Part shown: piece by piece, positions 10,701-20,938 of the stretch
How the letters are laid out: each line of letters starts with the position of its first letter
Numbering within the stretch: the first letter of the stretch is position 1
Assembly: GCA_013398615.1 (NCBI GenBank)
Contig: VZSR01003371.1
Coordinates: 827,608 to 891,607 of the forward strand
DNA from: Brachypodius melanocephalos
Lineage: Eukaryota > Chordata > Aves > Passeriformes > Pycnonotidae
DNA length: 64,000 nucleotides
Direction: 5' to 3'
Translations under genes and position numbers: made by a program
Notes under the pieces: model-generated
Databases searched by the model: none
What the model was told of the DNA's origin: nothing
What the model saw: only the letters and a program-made list of their open reading frames with translations

Positions 10701-11606
10701 ACAGAGGGGAAGGAAAGGAGATGGAAAAGCTGGAGAGAAGAGCTCTGGGAATGCAGAATTTTGGCTGCCATTGCTGGCAGAGTGATGACCTCTGCTCCCA
10801 GGCACAGGTCGAAGCACAGCCAGTCCCACATCTTGGGTTATCAGCACAAGTCATCTCCATCACCACCTTGATCCTCGGGCACTGCGTTTTTTCCCCACTT
10901 GCCTCATTTTCCCTCCTTCAGGAAGAGTTTCTCCTCTCAATTAGCAGCCCAACAATCTCCCCAGTGGCCCATAAAATAATTAAAACAAGCCCCAAATCGG
11001 AACAACCTTTAACCCTGCTGTCCTGCTCCCCCATTGCTCAGATTAACACATCAGCTCTGCATCATTAATCTCCAAACTGTGCTGTTCAAGGAGCAATTTG
11101 TGTTCAATAACCAACGGAGCAGGTATTAAACATTCCTTAGGCACGCAGCATACAGGTTACTCATTACAGAGGTTAATGTGTTCAAACATTAAGCAGAAAT
11201 CAGGGAGCGTAAAACATCCCTTTCCAGGTGTTTTGAGAAGCTGACCACAATTCCATACCTTTCTTAGCAAATGTGAATCTCCTGGTCTTAAGTGGATAAT
11301 GTGACTGCTTTGTGGGACATCAGGTTGACATAAGATGTGTCGAGGAAATTGGTGCTGCCAAGGAAATAAGGTGCTGCCATCCTCTTTTTGGGATGGAGGG
11401 ATCAGTGATGTGCCTGGAAGCAGGAAAGCTCTTGGGGAATATTCCCTTACAACATTCCCTTACCTGATCAAGTAGCAACAGAAGAGCAAACTGAGGATGA
11501 AGACGAAGATGGCTGTGCCAAAAACCACGATGTATATGTTGAGAGGAAGGTTCTGGAACCCAATGTTCGGCATCCTGAAACTGTAATGCTGGAAGTCTGA
11601 GCTCAT
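1642..11606 (-). CDS. RNF24: RNF24, membrane RING-H2 E3 ubiquitin ligase (whole coding span, 5 exons)
   Basis: Joining 11464-11606, 5922-5964, 4965-5006, 2903-2982 and 1642-1780 (minus strand, in that order) gives 447 coding bases, i.e. 148 residues plus TAG, the length known for vertebrate RNF24. The protein begins MSSDFQHYSFRMPN. It has one hydrophobic helix at about residues 24-47 and a basic linker (RLRHQAHKE). A RING-H2 finger follows, with ligands C78, C81, C96, H98, H101, C104, C115 and C118. The tail ends GPLPGSQNIV. All introns are GT..AG and phases match at each junction. The RING binds two zinc ions and recruits E2 enzymes for ubiquitin transfer; RNF24 is described as a Golgi/ER-region membrane protein that binds TRPC channels and affects their trafficking. 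The paralogue RNF122 is excluded by the KVCPLCNMPVLQLAQLH stretch and the C-terminus. No truncation or missing ligand is seen, so the gene looks functional. Confidence 0.97.
1797..1953. repeat. Minisatellite of about 18-21 bases beside the last RNF24 exon
   Basis: Seven imperfect copies of a CCTGACATCA(C/G)TG(G/A)GGACACA-like unit, alternating between CACTGG and CAGTGAG variants and ending in a decayed copy (CCTGACATTGATGAG). It starts within 20 bases of the acceptor of RNF24 coding exon 5, inside the last intron. Confidence 0.85.
1803..1810 (-). promoter_or_regulatory. Likely branch point of RNF24 last intron
   Basis: The minus strand reads CACTGACG, with CTGAC matching the CTRAY branch consensus. 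The branch adenine (plus 1806) is 26 bases from the exon start at 1780, inside the usual 18-40 base range. It lies at the edge of the minisatellite, whose CAGTGAG-type units repeat the similar CACTGAT on this strand. Confidence 0.5.
2075..2690. repeat. AT-rich low-complexity tract in RNF24 last intron
   Basis: About 600 bases of TATA/ATAT-rich DNA with many short self-complementary runs and no gene. It is sharply bounded by GC-rich sequence on the left, and on the right by single-copy DNA leading to coding exon 4 at 2903. Short hydrophobic tyrosine-rich reading frames here are composition artefacts. Confidence 0.85.
2903..2982 (-). CDS. RNF24: RNF24 coding exon 4 (first half of RING-H2)
   Basis: An 80-base exon encoding ICAVCLEEFKPKDELGICPC then KHAFHR and two bases of K103. 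It carries zinc ligands C78, C81, C96, H98 and H101. The acceptor is CTGCAG (AG at plus 2984-2983) and the donor GTAAGT is at 2902-2897. The loop between the second and third ligands is 14 residues, normal for RING-H2. Confidence 0.96.
2983..4964 (-). other. RNF24: RNF24 intron between coding exons 3 and 4
   Basis: 1,982 bases. Contains a CR1 fragment (3051-3260) and a 14-base tandem repeat near 3857-3895 (CAAATGCCAAAGTG in 2-3 copies). The rest is single-copy with no recognised element. Confidence 0.85.
3051..3260 (-). mobile_element. CR1 LINE 3' fragment, minus orientation
   Basis: The plus strand begins GAATCATGGAATGGTTTGGG, the reverse complement of a CR1 tail, then shows the conserved CTCCAAGCCCCGTCCAGTCTG block. 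5'-truncated, non-coding, in an RNF24 intron and in the same transcriptional direction as the gene. Confidence 0.88.
4965..5006 (-). CDS. RNF24: RNF24 coding exon 3 (linker before RING)
   Basis: A 42-base phase-0 exon encoding VILKEKVKELNLHE (residues 63-76), the amphipathic linker between the membrane segment and the RING. It is bounded by TTGCAG and GAG|GTGAGC. Because it is phase 0 on both sides and a multiple of three, skipping it would keep the frame. Confidence 0.95.
5100..5159. repeat. 20-base tandem repeat, three copies
   Basis: Three near-perfect copies of AGAACTGGAAACCCCCCAGT in the intron between RNF24 coding exons 2 and 3, about 95 bases upstream of coding exon 3 in the direction of transcription. 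The rest of this 915-base intron (5007-5921) shows no other element. Confidence 0.9.
5922..5964 (-). CDS. RNF24: RNF24 coding exon 2 (juxtamembrane basic segment)
   Basis: A 43-base exon encoding the last base of R48 and then LRHQAHKELYAYKQ (residues 49-62), the charged cytosolic segment just after the membrane helix. The acceptor reads TTTCATTGCAG and the donor CAG|GTGAGA. It is too short to be found by ORF length and is recognised from RNF24 protein similarity and phase continuity with both neighbours. Confidence 0.95.
7283..7338 (+). repeat. Purine microsatellite (GGA/GAA)n
   Basis: Uninterrupted purine run built from GGA and GAA triplets. It creates Glu/Arg-rich reading frames that are not genes. 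Confidence 0.85.
8273..8715 (-). mobile_element. CR1 LINE 3' end, minus orientation
   Basis: The plus strand starts GAATCACAGAATTGTTTGGG, then CTCTAAGATCATCGAGTCCA and, further 5' in the element, the CCTGTTCCCTGGGAGCAGAG and TTTCTCCAGGCTGAGCCCCT blocks. About 440 bases of the element's 3' region are retained, with no intact ORF. Confidence 0.88.
9940..10385 (-). mobile_element. Ancient CR1/L3-like remnant, minus orientation
   Basis: Diverged segment with the order GGATGACCTAATCCAACTCC, then TCCAGAAAGGTCCTCAGTCTTCATTT, AAAGACGTGAAGAGACGGAG and CTTGCTGGCTTCTCTCACCGGTTA. This resembles the antisense 3' end of old amniote CR1 copies rather than the younger avian families elsewhere in the window. 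Identification is by recall of the block order, so moderately sure. Confidence 0.5.
11464..11606 (-). CDS. RNF24: RNF24 coding exon 1 (start codon, transmembrane helix)
   Basis: The ATG is at 11606-11604. The exon encodes residues 1-47 and two bases of codon 48, including the luminal N-terminus and the helix NIYIVVFGTAIFVFILSLLF. The splice donor GTAAGG follows at 11463. The exon itself starts at 11613, after the acceptor CTGTCTCCACAG, so only seven bases of 5' UTR (CCTACCC) precede this ATG and the rest of the leader must come from upstream exons. There is no signal peptide apart from the helix. Confidence 0.96.
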
Positions 11607-11613
11607 GGGTAGG
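11607..11613 (-). other. RNF24: RNF24 5' UTR piece in first coding exon
   Basis: The seven bases CCTACCC lie between the acceptor (CTCCACAG) and ATG. In the frame of the ATG they read C-CTA-CCC with no stop, so an upstream exon of the right phase could extend the protein N-terminally. Confidence 0.85.
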
Positions 11614-12950
11614 CTGTGGAGACAGGGAGAAAACACATGGATGTGATATTCCTTAGGGATGCATTTTGCACACCAGTGGTCCCTTGAATGGATGTGAAGG
11701 GTGCTGGAGATGACTTCTCACCCATCCCCCCCTCCTTGCCCAAAACCAAGCTCCCATCTTGGTAACCCTGAAAACAAAGCAGGGCTGGATCAGCTGGGGC
11801 TGGAATATTCCTTCTCCCACTGTGAACTTCTCCTCCAGCTCTTTTCCTTTAACACATCATCCTTCAAGTTAAACACTGGATGAGGTGGATGGTGGGAATT
11901 GCATCCAAGCAGCCCCAGCTGCAGCCAGTGTCCCTCAAACCCCACAGTAACTTGGTAAAAATACTGAAAGCAGCCAGGAAGCCTTGGAGCAAGGCAAATT
12001 TGCCTTGCCTTCCCCTCCAGTTGTTTCTAACACTGAGTCCTCATCCCATAGAAAGCTCCCACCAAAATCATAAAAGATGAAAAAGAAGAGGACAAAGACA
12101 TTCCCAGGACACACAGCAGCACCGCCGAGAGAAATTATAGGCAGACTATGGAATCTATAAAGGAGGCTTTGCTTGTTTTTCCCATCTGAGACACAGGTTC
12201 GGTGGTTTAAGAGCACTTCTGCAAGTTTCAGCTTTACTTCTCAGCACAGCCCCAGGCTCCTTCCCCCCAGGAAAGCCCCAAAGCACCAGCGAGCGGCGGC
12301 AGCCAAGAGGAAGAGGCAGCAATTTTGGCTGTCATGTCCCACGTCTGGGACCCGTGACCAAAACCTCCCTCCCCTTGGAGAGCCCCTATTAAACCCCGAG
12401 CAGCTGCCTGGGATAACGACTTCAGCAAATCCTTTCCCCCAGCATTTTAATTGCACTTATTTATTATCTCTTATCTTCCTATCATTCTCTGAACCGTTTG
12501 CTCTTGGATGATCACAACCGTTGCTGGCCACGCATAAAGTTCCCCTGCTCCCAGCTTAGAAAAGGAAGTTAAAAATACACCTTGTTTTCCCTTCTGCCCA
12601 CAGGAGAGCAACGTGCAATGAAGTTTTACAAGCAAGGAAAGTACCTGCAGTCTGAGCCCTGTTTCCTAAATAAAATCACCGAGGGATAACAAAACCCTGC
12701 CCTGGAGCGGGGAGTTTTCCATGGCGCAGTAATTGCACAGCTCCTCATTTTGCACAGGGTGGGAAGACAGTGGGGAAACCACAGCATCTGAACCCACACA
12801 TGCCAAAGAACAATGCTCCAAAATCCAAGTGTTCTCTGAGCGTCCCTCCAAGCAGCATTCTCACTCCCAAATCTCCTTTCCCCCTCGAGGTCCCTTTTTT
12901 TGCCGAACCCTGAGGGCTTTCCTCTGACTTCCCACGGGGAGCAGACTCAC

Positions 12951-13197
12951 CTCTGATCCCGGTTGCCTCACCGGGACTATCTCCTCGCTGAAGGCAACAT
13001 CCCTGACAGCCCCAAACACCCGCCCGGGAGCCTCCTTGCTCCGGCTGCTTTCAGTTTCCTCAGCTCGCTGGAAGTTTCGAGGCGATTTCTGGTAAAGCCT
13101 GGATTTGATTAAAGCCTCCAGAGACCAACACGCATGTTCAGAACCTCTCCCGGCCAACGTGGAAACGCTATGAGAGCTCAGGGAGCCGGCACATCCC
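12951..13197 (-). other. Candidate alternative first exon of RNF24
   Basis: The interval ends in a strong donor (GATCAGAG|GTGAGT, GT at 12950-12949) and is preceded by a TATA box about 30 bases from the proposed start. It is richer in CpG than its flanks. Spliced to RNF24 at 11613, it would be leader: the reading frame through it is out of phase with the RNF24 ATG. The start position is inferred from TATA spacing, and a second donor (CCCG|GTGAGG) lies about 20 bases upstream. Confidence 0.4.
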
Positions 13198-13222
13198 CCT
13201 GCCAGTGCTGGTGGGGATGGGA

Positions 13223-13229
13223 TTTTATA
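13223..13229 (-). promoter_or_regulatory. TATA box TATAAAA (candidate internal RNF24 promoter)
   Basis: The minus strand reads GGGCTATAAAATCCC, about 270 bases upstream of a consensus splice donor. Nearby upstream is CTCAGCTGAGC, an E-box-bearing palindrome. Supports an alternative promoter about 1.6 kb upstream of the first coding exon. Confidence 0.4.
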
Positions 13230-13739
13230 GCCCAGCAACCACCCGGCAGCTCACGCTCCTCCACCGACGCCTGTTCCGCTCAGCTGAGCTGGTTTGCTTT
13301 GCAAATAAATTAAAAAAAGCCCAATCCAGCCCCCAAACCTTTGTTCCCAGCTCTGATGGAGTTAATGCGCAGCTCGGTGTGGCAGGGCTGGGTTTGCGTT
13401 TCAGTCCCGCTGGGTCAGAGGGATTTGGGATGCTTCAGGGGCTCCCCTCGGTCTCACTGGTGGCATGAGGATGTTTCAGCTGCCCCACCTCGCCCTTGGG
13501 TAGTGCTGATAATCACTGCCTTTGGCCAAGGCTGGCTGCCTCCAGCTCCTCGACAGCTCGACAGAAACATCCTTCATCTGGGAAAACTCCAGGTGACTTT
13601 TTGCAAGGGAGGAGAGACAACTCTTGGAGGACGGGCAGCAAAACCAACCAGCACTGGACTGTTGCTGTTCTTTCCTTTACAACTCTTTTAACTTGTGATG
13701 CTCTTCTCAGCAGTCCCACTAAGAGATTCCATGGGTAAG

Positions 13740-14545
13740 GAACATCCAAGGCTGCATTTGGGGCAGGAAATGCCACCAAGCCAGAAAAATTCCTCATGCT
13801 CGCACGCACCTGAGCTGTGCCGCTCTTGCACCAGTCCCCACATCCATAAGCACAGCTAGAAACCATCACAGCTCTCAGCAAATAAACAGTCAGCAGAAAC
13901 AGAGTTCAGACGAACCCTCAGATCCCACTATCCTCTTCCAATGGAACCATTCCCCTAATATTTTGCCCCAAAAAGGGTGTCATGAACGCAGCCATGACCT
14001 ACCTGCCAGCCACGTCATGGGGGCTCAGCCTCCTGGGGACAACCCTTCCGTCCCCTGTGGTGCAAATCCAGGGAATCCCACAGCAGATTCATCCAACCCC
14101 CGTGTGAAATAACCTTCTCCACATTGGAGTTGCTCTGGTTCTCCCTCCCTCCTGCTGCAACAGCTGAGAAACGTTACAGCAAAGAACGTGCAGGTTAAAG
14201 GGGAAAAATCAGTTAGTCTGCCCAGGATCCAGGAAACTGTTAACTTTAAAAGACTCCAGTGAAATCTGATGATTTCAAGCAGCCAAGCTTTTTTAAAGGG
14301 GAGTGGGGGCAGGGAGGAACCGTATTTTAAGCTGCTTCAGATTTGCAAGGGTGCAGCCAAAAGAAATAAAAAAGGAGCCATAAAGAAGGATGAAAAGTTT
14401 CTGGTGTAGAACAAAAGCCTCCCTGTTGCTCTCTCCATGGTCAAAGCATCTCAGACTGGGGAGATGACACTTGTGGGGCATCCATGGCTCCCAGTAGGTC
14501 CCTGAAACCCCTGGGATGGGAGACACAGTCTGCATGTAGAAAAGA
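13740..14545. other. Inferred RNF24 5' intron DNA, nothing recognised
   Basis: Single-copy sequence. A donor-like CAG|GTAGGT on the minus strand near 14005 has no matching acceptor or promoter that I can see. Confidence 0.5.
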
Positions 14546-14729
14546 GGGCACTGGCACAGGTCGCCCAGAGAAGCTGTGGCTGTCCCATCCCTGGACGCGT
14601 TCAAGACCAGCTTGGATGGGACTTGGAGCAACCTGGGATAGTGGAAGGTGCCCCTGTATCCATGGCAGGGGGGTGGAACCGGATGGTCTTTAAGGTCCCT
14701 TCGACCCAAACCATTCCATGATTCTATGA
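14546..14729 (+). mobile_element. CR1 LINE 3' fragment, plus orientation
   Basis: Begins CACTGGCACAGGTCGCCCAG and ends CAAACCATTCCATGATTCTA, the standard CR1 3' terminus. 5'-truncated; opposite in direction to RNF24. Confidence 0.9.
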
Positions 14730-17700
14730 AAAATAACAAAGAACAATGGTGTCCTGGGATGCAGAGAGCCACAAATGGCAGAACAACCTGAGCTCCACAT
14801 ATCTTTCCTTACATCCTCCAATGACTCAGCTACGTGGGGCCAAGCACATCCACCTTTCTCCAAGGAGGACAACAGCCAGCTTTAATTAAAAGCCAAGTGC
14901 TGGTTAATGGCCCATCGAGCAGCCAGAAAAGGAGTGTTACAGGTCAGCGTGAGCTCCTGCGTGGCTTTGATTACAGTTGGGCTGTGAAAGGTAAACCTCA
15001 CGAAGCCACATCCCAAATTAATTCCCATTAGAGCCACAGCAAGCCCTTAATACGTGGGGCCAACCTCGTACTCAGAGCGTTCCTCAGGAGAGCTCACAGG
15101 GATTAATAAAGGATGAATTGTCTGCCCATAGGTAGAGAAGCTGAGGCAGGGAGGAGGAGGAGGAGAGCAAGGCAGAGCTGTGGTCCCTGAAGCCAGGGGG
15201 TGACACCAGGGATGCCACTTTAAGTAATGCCATGGGCTGAAAGCTGCAGATTTTTGCTTTCCTGCTGCTTTGCCACATGGATTTGAACTGTGCTCCTTCT
15301 TGGTGTTTTGCTTATTAAAACGAGCTGTTTGTCCTTTAAAAAAAAATTATTATTACTTATTTATAACATCAGTGCATAAAGGGGCCATGCATGTGCTGTG
15401 CATCCTCACCCCTAAATACAGCCCACATGCTGGGTGGAGCAGTGGCTTCTGCCTCTGCTGCTGTAAATAAACTCCTGTTTTCAGAGGGATTTACTTTATG
15501 TTTTCAAGACAAACAACTTTTGCCACAGGGGTTCAAAGCAAACTCGGACTGAATCTCCTCAAGCCATTAACTGGGGAAACTGAAAGGAGCTGGTGGTCTG
15601 GGCATCCCACGGGCCAGGCTGGCAAAGCCAACCAATCTCCAGGAAACACTGAGCTTCAAACACTCAGTGGAGCCAGACACAGACAGGCCTGAAATCACGA
15701 ATCTCAGGGAAAAGTGAATGCTAAGCCGTGGCCAAACTCCAGGCTGAAATATTTTATCGATGGGAAAGGTTTCAAGCGGGCGTGAACGGCGTCTCGAGTT
15801 TCAAAGGCGTTTCGCAACGTGTTTCAGACAGGTTTAACCAAAAGCGTTATTAACTCGGTTGAAAGTTAAACTGGGAGCAGCTGACAAGACCTTTCTGAAA
15901 CAGCCCAAGTTGTATTGCAAAGCAGGGTATTCTTCCCTTGAATGATTCTACAAGAGGAAGGTTATTTCATGGCTATGACTAACGGGATAATATTTAAAAG
16001 AAAAAGATTCTTCCAGGTGTTAAGAAGCAGCAGCAGCCAGAGACACCCATGTTTAACTTGTAGGCAAAAAATCCCCCTCGTGGACCCCAAAAGCAAAGTG
16101 AAGCCCTGACCTCAAGCAGCTGGAAGGAATTTCCTTCAGCTCCGTCTCTGGAGCTGGTCCAGCGCCAGGATCCGCAGCATGGTGATGGGAAAATCACAGG
16201 CAGCTGCAGAGCCAACCTCAAACCAGCATCGCCATCGCCCCAGAGATGCCACACAGCTGCATCACCTTTGCCTGGCATAGAGTGGGGGGAAAACTCAGTG
16301 CTGCTCCAGCCAGGAGCGATGGCTTTTACTGTCCAAAACCAAGGAACAACAGGATTGAGCATGGGGAGAAAACAAAAACAAAAACATGATGCAATTTCAA
16401 AGAGCTGCAATGCTACCATGGAAATGCCACATCCAGTGCCTGCTCTGAGCATGCAACCTGGCCCAGATCCTTCACTCCACAAACCTGGCAGGGAATGGAG
16501 GAGCATGAGGGATGGTGCAAGGCTTGGCAGGGTTATTGACCAGGGGGATCAATGTGCTGGGAAGAGAGAACATCCCAACAGGTCCCTCACACCACAGGAA
16601 GATCAGCAAACAGGATCCAGCAAAGCTTGGCTGGGGTGATGTGGCACCATCACAGCAACAGAAAGAACTTCTGGGTGTCAAACAGTACAAAACCCCATTT
16701 GTTTCACCCATTTCGGTTGCATGCAGGCTTGGGGCTGGTGGTGGGTATTTGTTGTGTGCCTGGACATCCAAGGAACCAAACTGACCTCCAAGCATGAAGC
16801 GCTTCAAGACCTTTGATCCCTCCTCCCTGAGAAGGGATCTGATGCTTTTTTTGAACTGGAATCAGGAAATTTCCTGGCTCTGTTCCCCAGCTGGCTGACA
16901 CCAAACACAAAACCTTAACCCTCTCCACTGCCTCCGGGCAGGGGGCACAGATAGTGATGTGACAACACAACAAAGCAATTGGAAAAAAATAGGAAAGTCT
17001 AAGGAAAGCAACATCTGGCAGCACGACTGTCCTGCTGCAATTTCCAATAAGTCCTTCTGATTCCAGACAGTTTAAGAAACAATTAATCCCAGAACTTTAA
17101 AACTGAAGAGAACCTTTAAGTGGGAAAATATTTTTGCTACCACTGGCAGAGAAACATGCAGAAATGGGTCAGCTGCAGCTCCCATCACCCACTGTAAAGT
17201 CAAGTTCTTTCTCCCAGCATCGTTGGAAAAGCAAACCAGAGGTTTGCTCAGGGCAGATTTTGCAAGTTCCAGGAAAACAGGCAAAAACAAATAGAAAGAA
17301 AAAAATCAATAGCGCTATTTAATACAGTCTGGAGGGAGGGGCAGCAGAGTTTGGAGGAGAGCCCTGCTTGAGCTCTCATCAGGAATGAGAGCTGGGAATC
17401 ACTTCCCAGGAGGGTTTGAAGCAGAGCTGGCAGCGCGTCTCTCGGAAAAGCTCAAACGAGCTGCCCTAGGACAGCTCAACTCACTGCTCGGAGACGAAAT
17501 AACGCTTGAGGAATTTTTCCCCTTTGGCCTTGGGGATTTGTAATTTTTTCCCCCCTTTTCCTGGCATGCAGCCCCAACGTCACGACCTGGTGAGCTCACT
17601 CTTCCTCCCAAAAGTGTGGTGGGAAAGGATGTGCTGCTGCCTCCTCCTGCCCCCAGCCATCTTTGTACTCCTGAGGTGAAAAGAGAAGGCAGGAGCCACC

Positions 17701-19249
17701 ACTTTCCTTTACGGGCTGATGGTGGTGGGACACACATTAAATTCGGGTGTATTTTAGCCCAAAAAGAGCAATGAGAACACAGGCAAGTGGAAACAATCTC
17801 CCACCTTCATTTGTGGTTGCTTTTCCTCATTTGCAGTGCTCCCCAACGAACAGGTTCCTTGGGGAATGCAGATTGGAAACTCTGTGAGAAACACTCAGCC
17901 TACGCAGCTGAAGGGTCAGAGCAGAGAAATTGGTATTAAACACTCCAGGGAATTTGAAAATTCCTGAGTGATGACACAGAGCTGTGGGAAGCAATGGGGA
18001 CTCCCAAAATATCACATCTGGAAGAAAAAAAAAATCCCACTTGGATCAAGTCGTCTTCAGGCTGAACCAAAACCAATCACTTTCCATGGAGCCAAAGAGC
18101 AAATTGCCCTCTCCACTCTAATACTGAGAAGCAGATGGATTAAACAACTTCCTGAAACCCTTTTGTTCTCCCATTTCCTAAGCTCCTTCAATGAGGGGAA
18201 AAAAAAAATTTATCAATGCAACACACAGTGATCAATAATCCTACAAAATCCTGCTGGAGATGAGCACCCTGGACCAGTGATGGGATCACAGCTGCCAGCA
18301 GCCATCCTATAAAGGCAGGTAGAGGAGCCAAGCACAATTTAGGAACAGGAAAGCAGAATGATCTCGTTTACACTAAATAAGGTTGCTAGGTTATGGATTT
18401 TTGGGAAGGGGGGCATAATCTGAAAGGGGATCCAGATGGCTGGAAAAGCAGCATGAGGCCAGAGAGGGAAGAATTCCTCTTTATGCTGCTGCTGTCTGCT
18501 CTCAGATCCTGTGTTTCAGTCCTCAGGAATGCAATCCCTGGACTCTTTTAATTTATATTTGAGGTTAAAATTAAGAAGAAGAGGTAGCTGGATGGAGAAG
18601 AGTGAAAAAGCTGGTGACTGGATACGAGAAAAAAAGTCCCTAAACAAATCCCACGGAGCAGTCGTTCCCCCAAGCCCACTTTGATCTGGTCAGGTTTGTA
18701 TTTTACAATCCTGACAGCCTGAAAAAGGCTTCAGGAAAACCCAGACAATTCCAAACCCCTGCCTGCTGGGAATTCACACCAATGCTACGTCACTGCCGTT
18801 TCCAATTTTTCCTAATACTTCCAAAAAATGAGCTGCACAGTCAGTCCACCCTTTCCTGGTTTTGACCCAAGTACTGGGATTTAGGGAAGCATTTTTTTGG
18901 GATGGTTTTGCAACACTTTATAGAGTCCAGCAAAAAAGCCTCCTGGGAGTCATATGGAAACAGGACAAAAACTGCTTCACCTCTATTGGATTGGTGCAAG
19001 AAAGGTGGCTGCAAGAATGGAAAACCCCTCAAAATTTTGTTGGAAATGGAAAATGGAACTTTTCCACAGCCAGACATGCACAGCCAAGTGAGGTGCTTGG
19101 AGAGAAACCTCATCAACCAACAAATGCATCTTTTCCTCTGTCACAGAGTCTCAGTACTGAGGGTGATGCCATGGGCTATTATCCTTCTTCCCTGTTCTCC
19201 TGGAATTGTGGCCTGACCTTACTGGGATGCAGAAAATGAAAGGGCCTTG
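14730..19249. other. Inferred RNF24 5' intron DNA, no gene seen
   Basis: About 4.5 kb without recognisable repeats or exons. A CpG-containing patch at 15770-15860 (CGGCGTCTCGAG, GCGTTTCGCAACG) stands out from CpG-poor surroundings and may be conserved or regulatory. The reading frames are short and unsupported. Confidence 0.5.
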
Positions 19250-19428
19250 GTGAAGCACTGGCACAGGTTCTTTAGAGAGGTGGTGGACTCCCTGTCCCTG
19301 GAAATATCCAAGGCCAATTTGGAGCAACCTGGTCTAGTGGAAGGTGTCCCTGCTTGTGGCAGGGTGGTGGAATGAGATGGTCTTGAAGGGCCCCTCCAAC
19401 CTAAACCATTCCATGATTCTGTGATTCT
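19250..19428 (+). mobile_element. CR1 LINE 3' fragment, plus orientation
   Basis: Starts GAAGCACTGGCACAGGTTCT, ends CCATTCCATGATTCTGTGAT. Heavily 5'-truncated. Confidence 0.9.
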
Positions 19429-19615
19429 AAAATCTAGGTGTACCCATACCCCAGAGGTCCAGACAGGAGGTGATGGACAACCAGGTGTAAATTTTCAACA
19501 TCACCTGCCTACCCCCCTCCTTTGCCCAGGGATGCTGCTTTCTACAGGGGTTCCTCATAAATTGAGCCCTAAATAAGCAAAACCCCAATTTACAGCTGTG
19601 CTGCTGATGCACAAC

Positions 19616-19637
19616 TTTTTTTTTTTTTTTTTTTTTT
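19616..19637. repeat. Poly(T) run of 22
   Basis: Uninterrupted T homopolymer, about 190 bases past the CR1 tail. No attached SINE or processed pseudogene is recognisable on either side. Confidence 0.9.
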
Positions 19638-20855
19638 AAATCACACCAAACACCTTTTGTGCCAGTTACTTAAAATTGACATTTTTCTTGCAGCTGACTG
19701 AACGAAACCTGCTAAGTATTTTCCAAATGTTTCAAGGCTACAAAGCTAAAAACCACCAGTGGGAATTTCAGGCGTGTAACAGTTTACTGCTGGATCTCCA
19801 CAAATTCCCGGGTGCTGAATCGCCTGCTAGAAGGGAAAATATATGAGTGGCACTAAGGAGGTGGCTTAGCAACAAGCAGGCTGGCAGCTTTGAGTGGCTT
19901 TTTAAAGGTCAAGAGAGAACATGATGTCTGGAGCCCTCACGTTCCATTTTTTTACTACAATTTAATGACATTTCTGGCCAGCCCGGTTATTAAACCTCCA
20001 CCTCGCACCAGCCAGCCACACATCTGTTAAACCTAGGCTTTAAATTAAGGATTTCCCCTCCTAAATATCCCCTTTCAACCCATTCCCACCTTCACCAAAG
20101 TTGGGGGAGGAGGGGAAACTTTGTTGGGATGAAACACAAGGAGAGGTCCCACCAGCAAGGGGATTTTTTGGGAAGTGCTGCTGAGCAGCATCATTGAAAT
20201 TCAGCGGGAGAAGCTGGTTTTCCTCGGCTCCACGGGGGCTGCCATGTTAAATCACATTTGGATTCACAGTACAAGGCTGCTAAAATACCACCGCGGCGCC
20301 TATTGGCACATTTCAATGAAAACGCCGTGGCCTCATTAGTAGAGTGGAAATTATGAGCTTGTCTTTGTATATATTTAAAAGCTCGCCTCTGAAACTCTAC
20401 TGGGCTGGGGCCAGGAATTCCTGGCTCCGAGCTCCTACCACTCGGCAGTTCGGGATCGCTTTGCTCGCACAGGTCAAGCGACCACGCAGCCATCGACCCG
20501 GGAGAAAAGGCATTTAAAAACTGCCCTGAGGGGAGAGGCAACAGGGTTTGAACTAAACCCTCCTCCCTGTCAGCTCCCTGTGAGCTGGTTAGGGAGCAAG
20601 TCCTAATGAGAGTGCAGGTTGTAATTAAGAGGATGCTGGAATGTGGGTGTGTGGAGTTTCATCCTGCTCCCAACAGTTGAGTCCCCGTCCGCCTAGAAGA
20701 GCCTTTCCCCTCTGGGGATGGACCACAAAAGCCCTTATCCTTTGAAATGAGGGGCAAACTGGTGAAATAACATTCTTTTTTGGGATCTGGTCCTCTCAAG
20801 ATGGGAATTTGCAAGTCTCTGTGAAGGAAAACTTTGGGCTCAGCTCCCTACTTAC

Positions 20856-20938
20856 CTGCACGGGCGCCGCAATGCAGCCAAGCCACGCAAACCCAACGTA
20901 TCTGCTTGAACAGCTACCGCAATTTGGTGCCAGGGATG
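20856..20938 (-). other. Candidate RNF24 upstream exon, open in frame with the RNF24 ATG
   Basis: On the minus strand a strong acceptor (TTTTTCTCTTTTCTTCCAG, AG at 20940-20939) and the perfect donor CAG|GTAAGT (GT at 20855-20854) bound 83 bases. Spliced to 11613 the interval is open throughout in the RNF24 frame: HPWHQIAVAVQADTLGLRGL, then AALRRPCSLP, then the known Met1. It contains no ATG in that frame, so it either serves as leader or needs a start codon in a further upstream exon. Splice-site strength and the open frame are seen; transcription is inferred. Confidence 0.5.

Larger units (their letters stand above)
5965..11463 (-). other. RNF24: RNF24 intron between coding exons 1 and 2
   Basis: 5,499 bases. 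Holds a purine (GGA/GAA) tract at 7283-7338, a CR1 at 8273-8715 and an old CR1-like remnant at about 9940-10385. The stretch 11050-11230 is AT-balanced, free of repeats and could be conserved non-coding DNA. No other exon-like interval was found. Confidence 0.85.
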
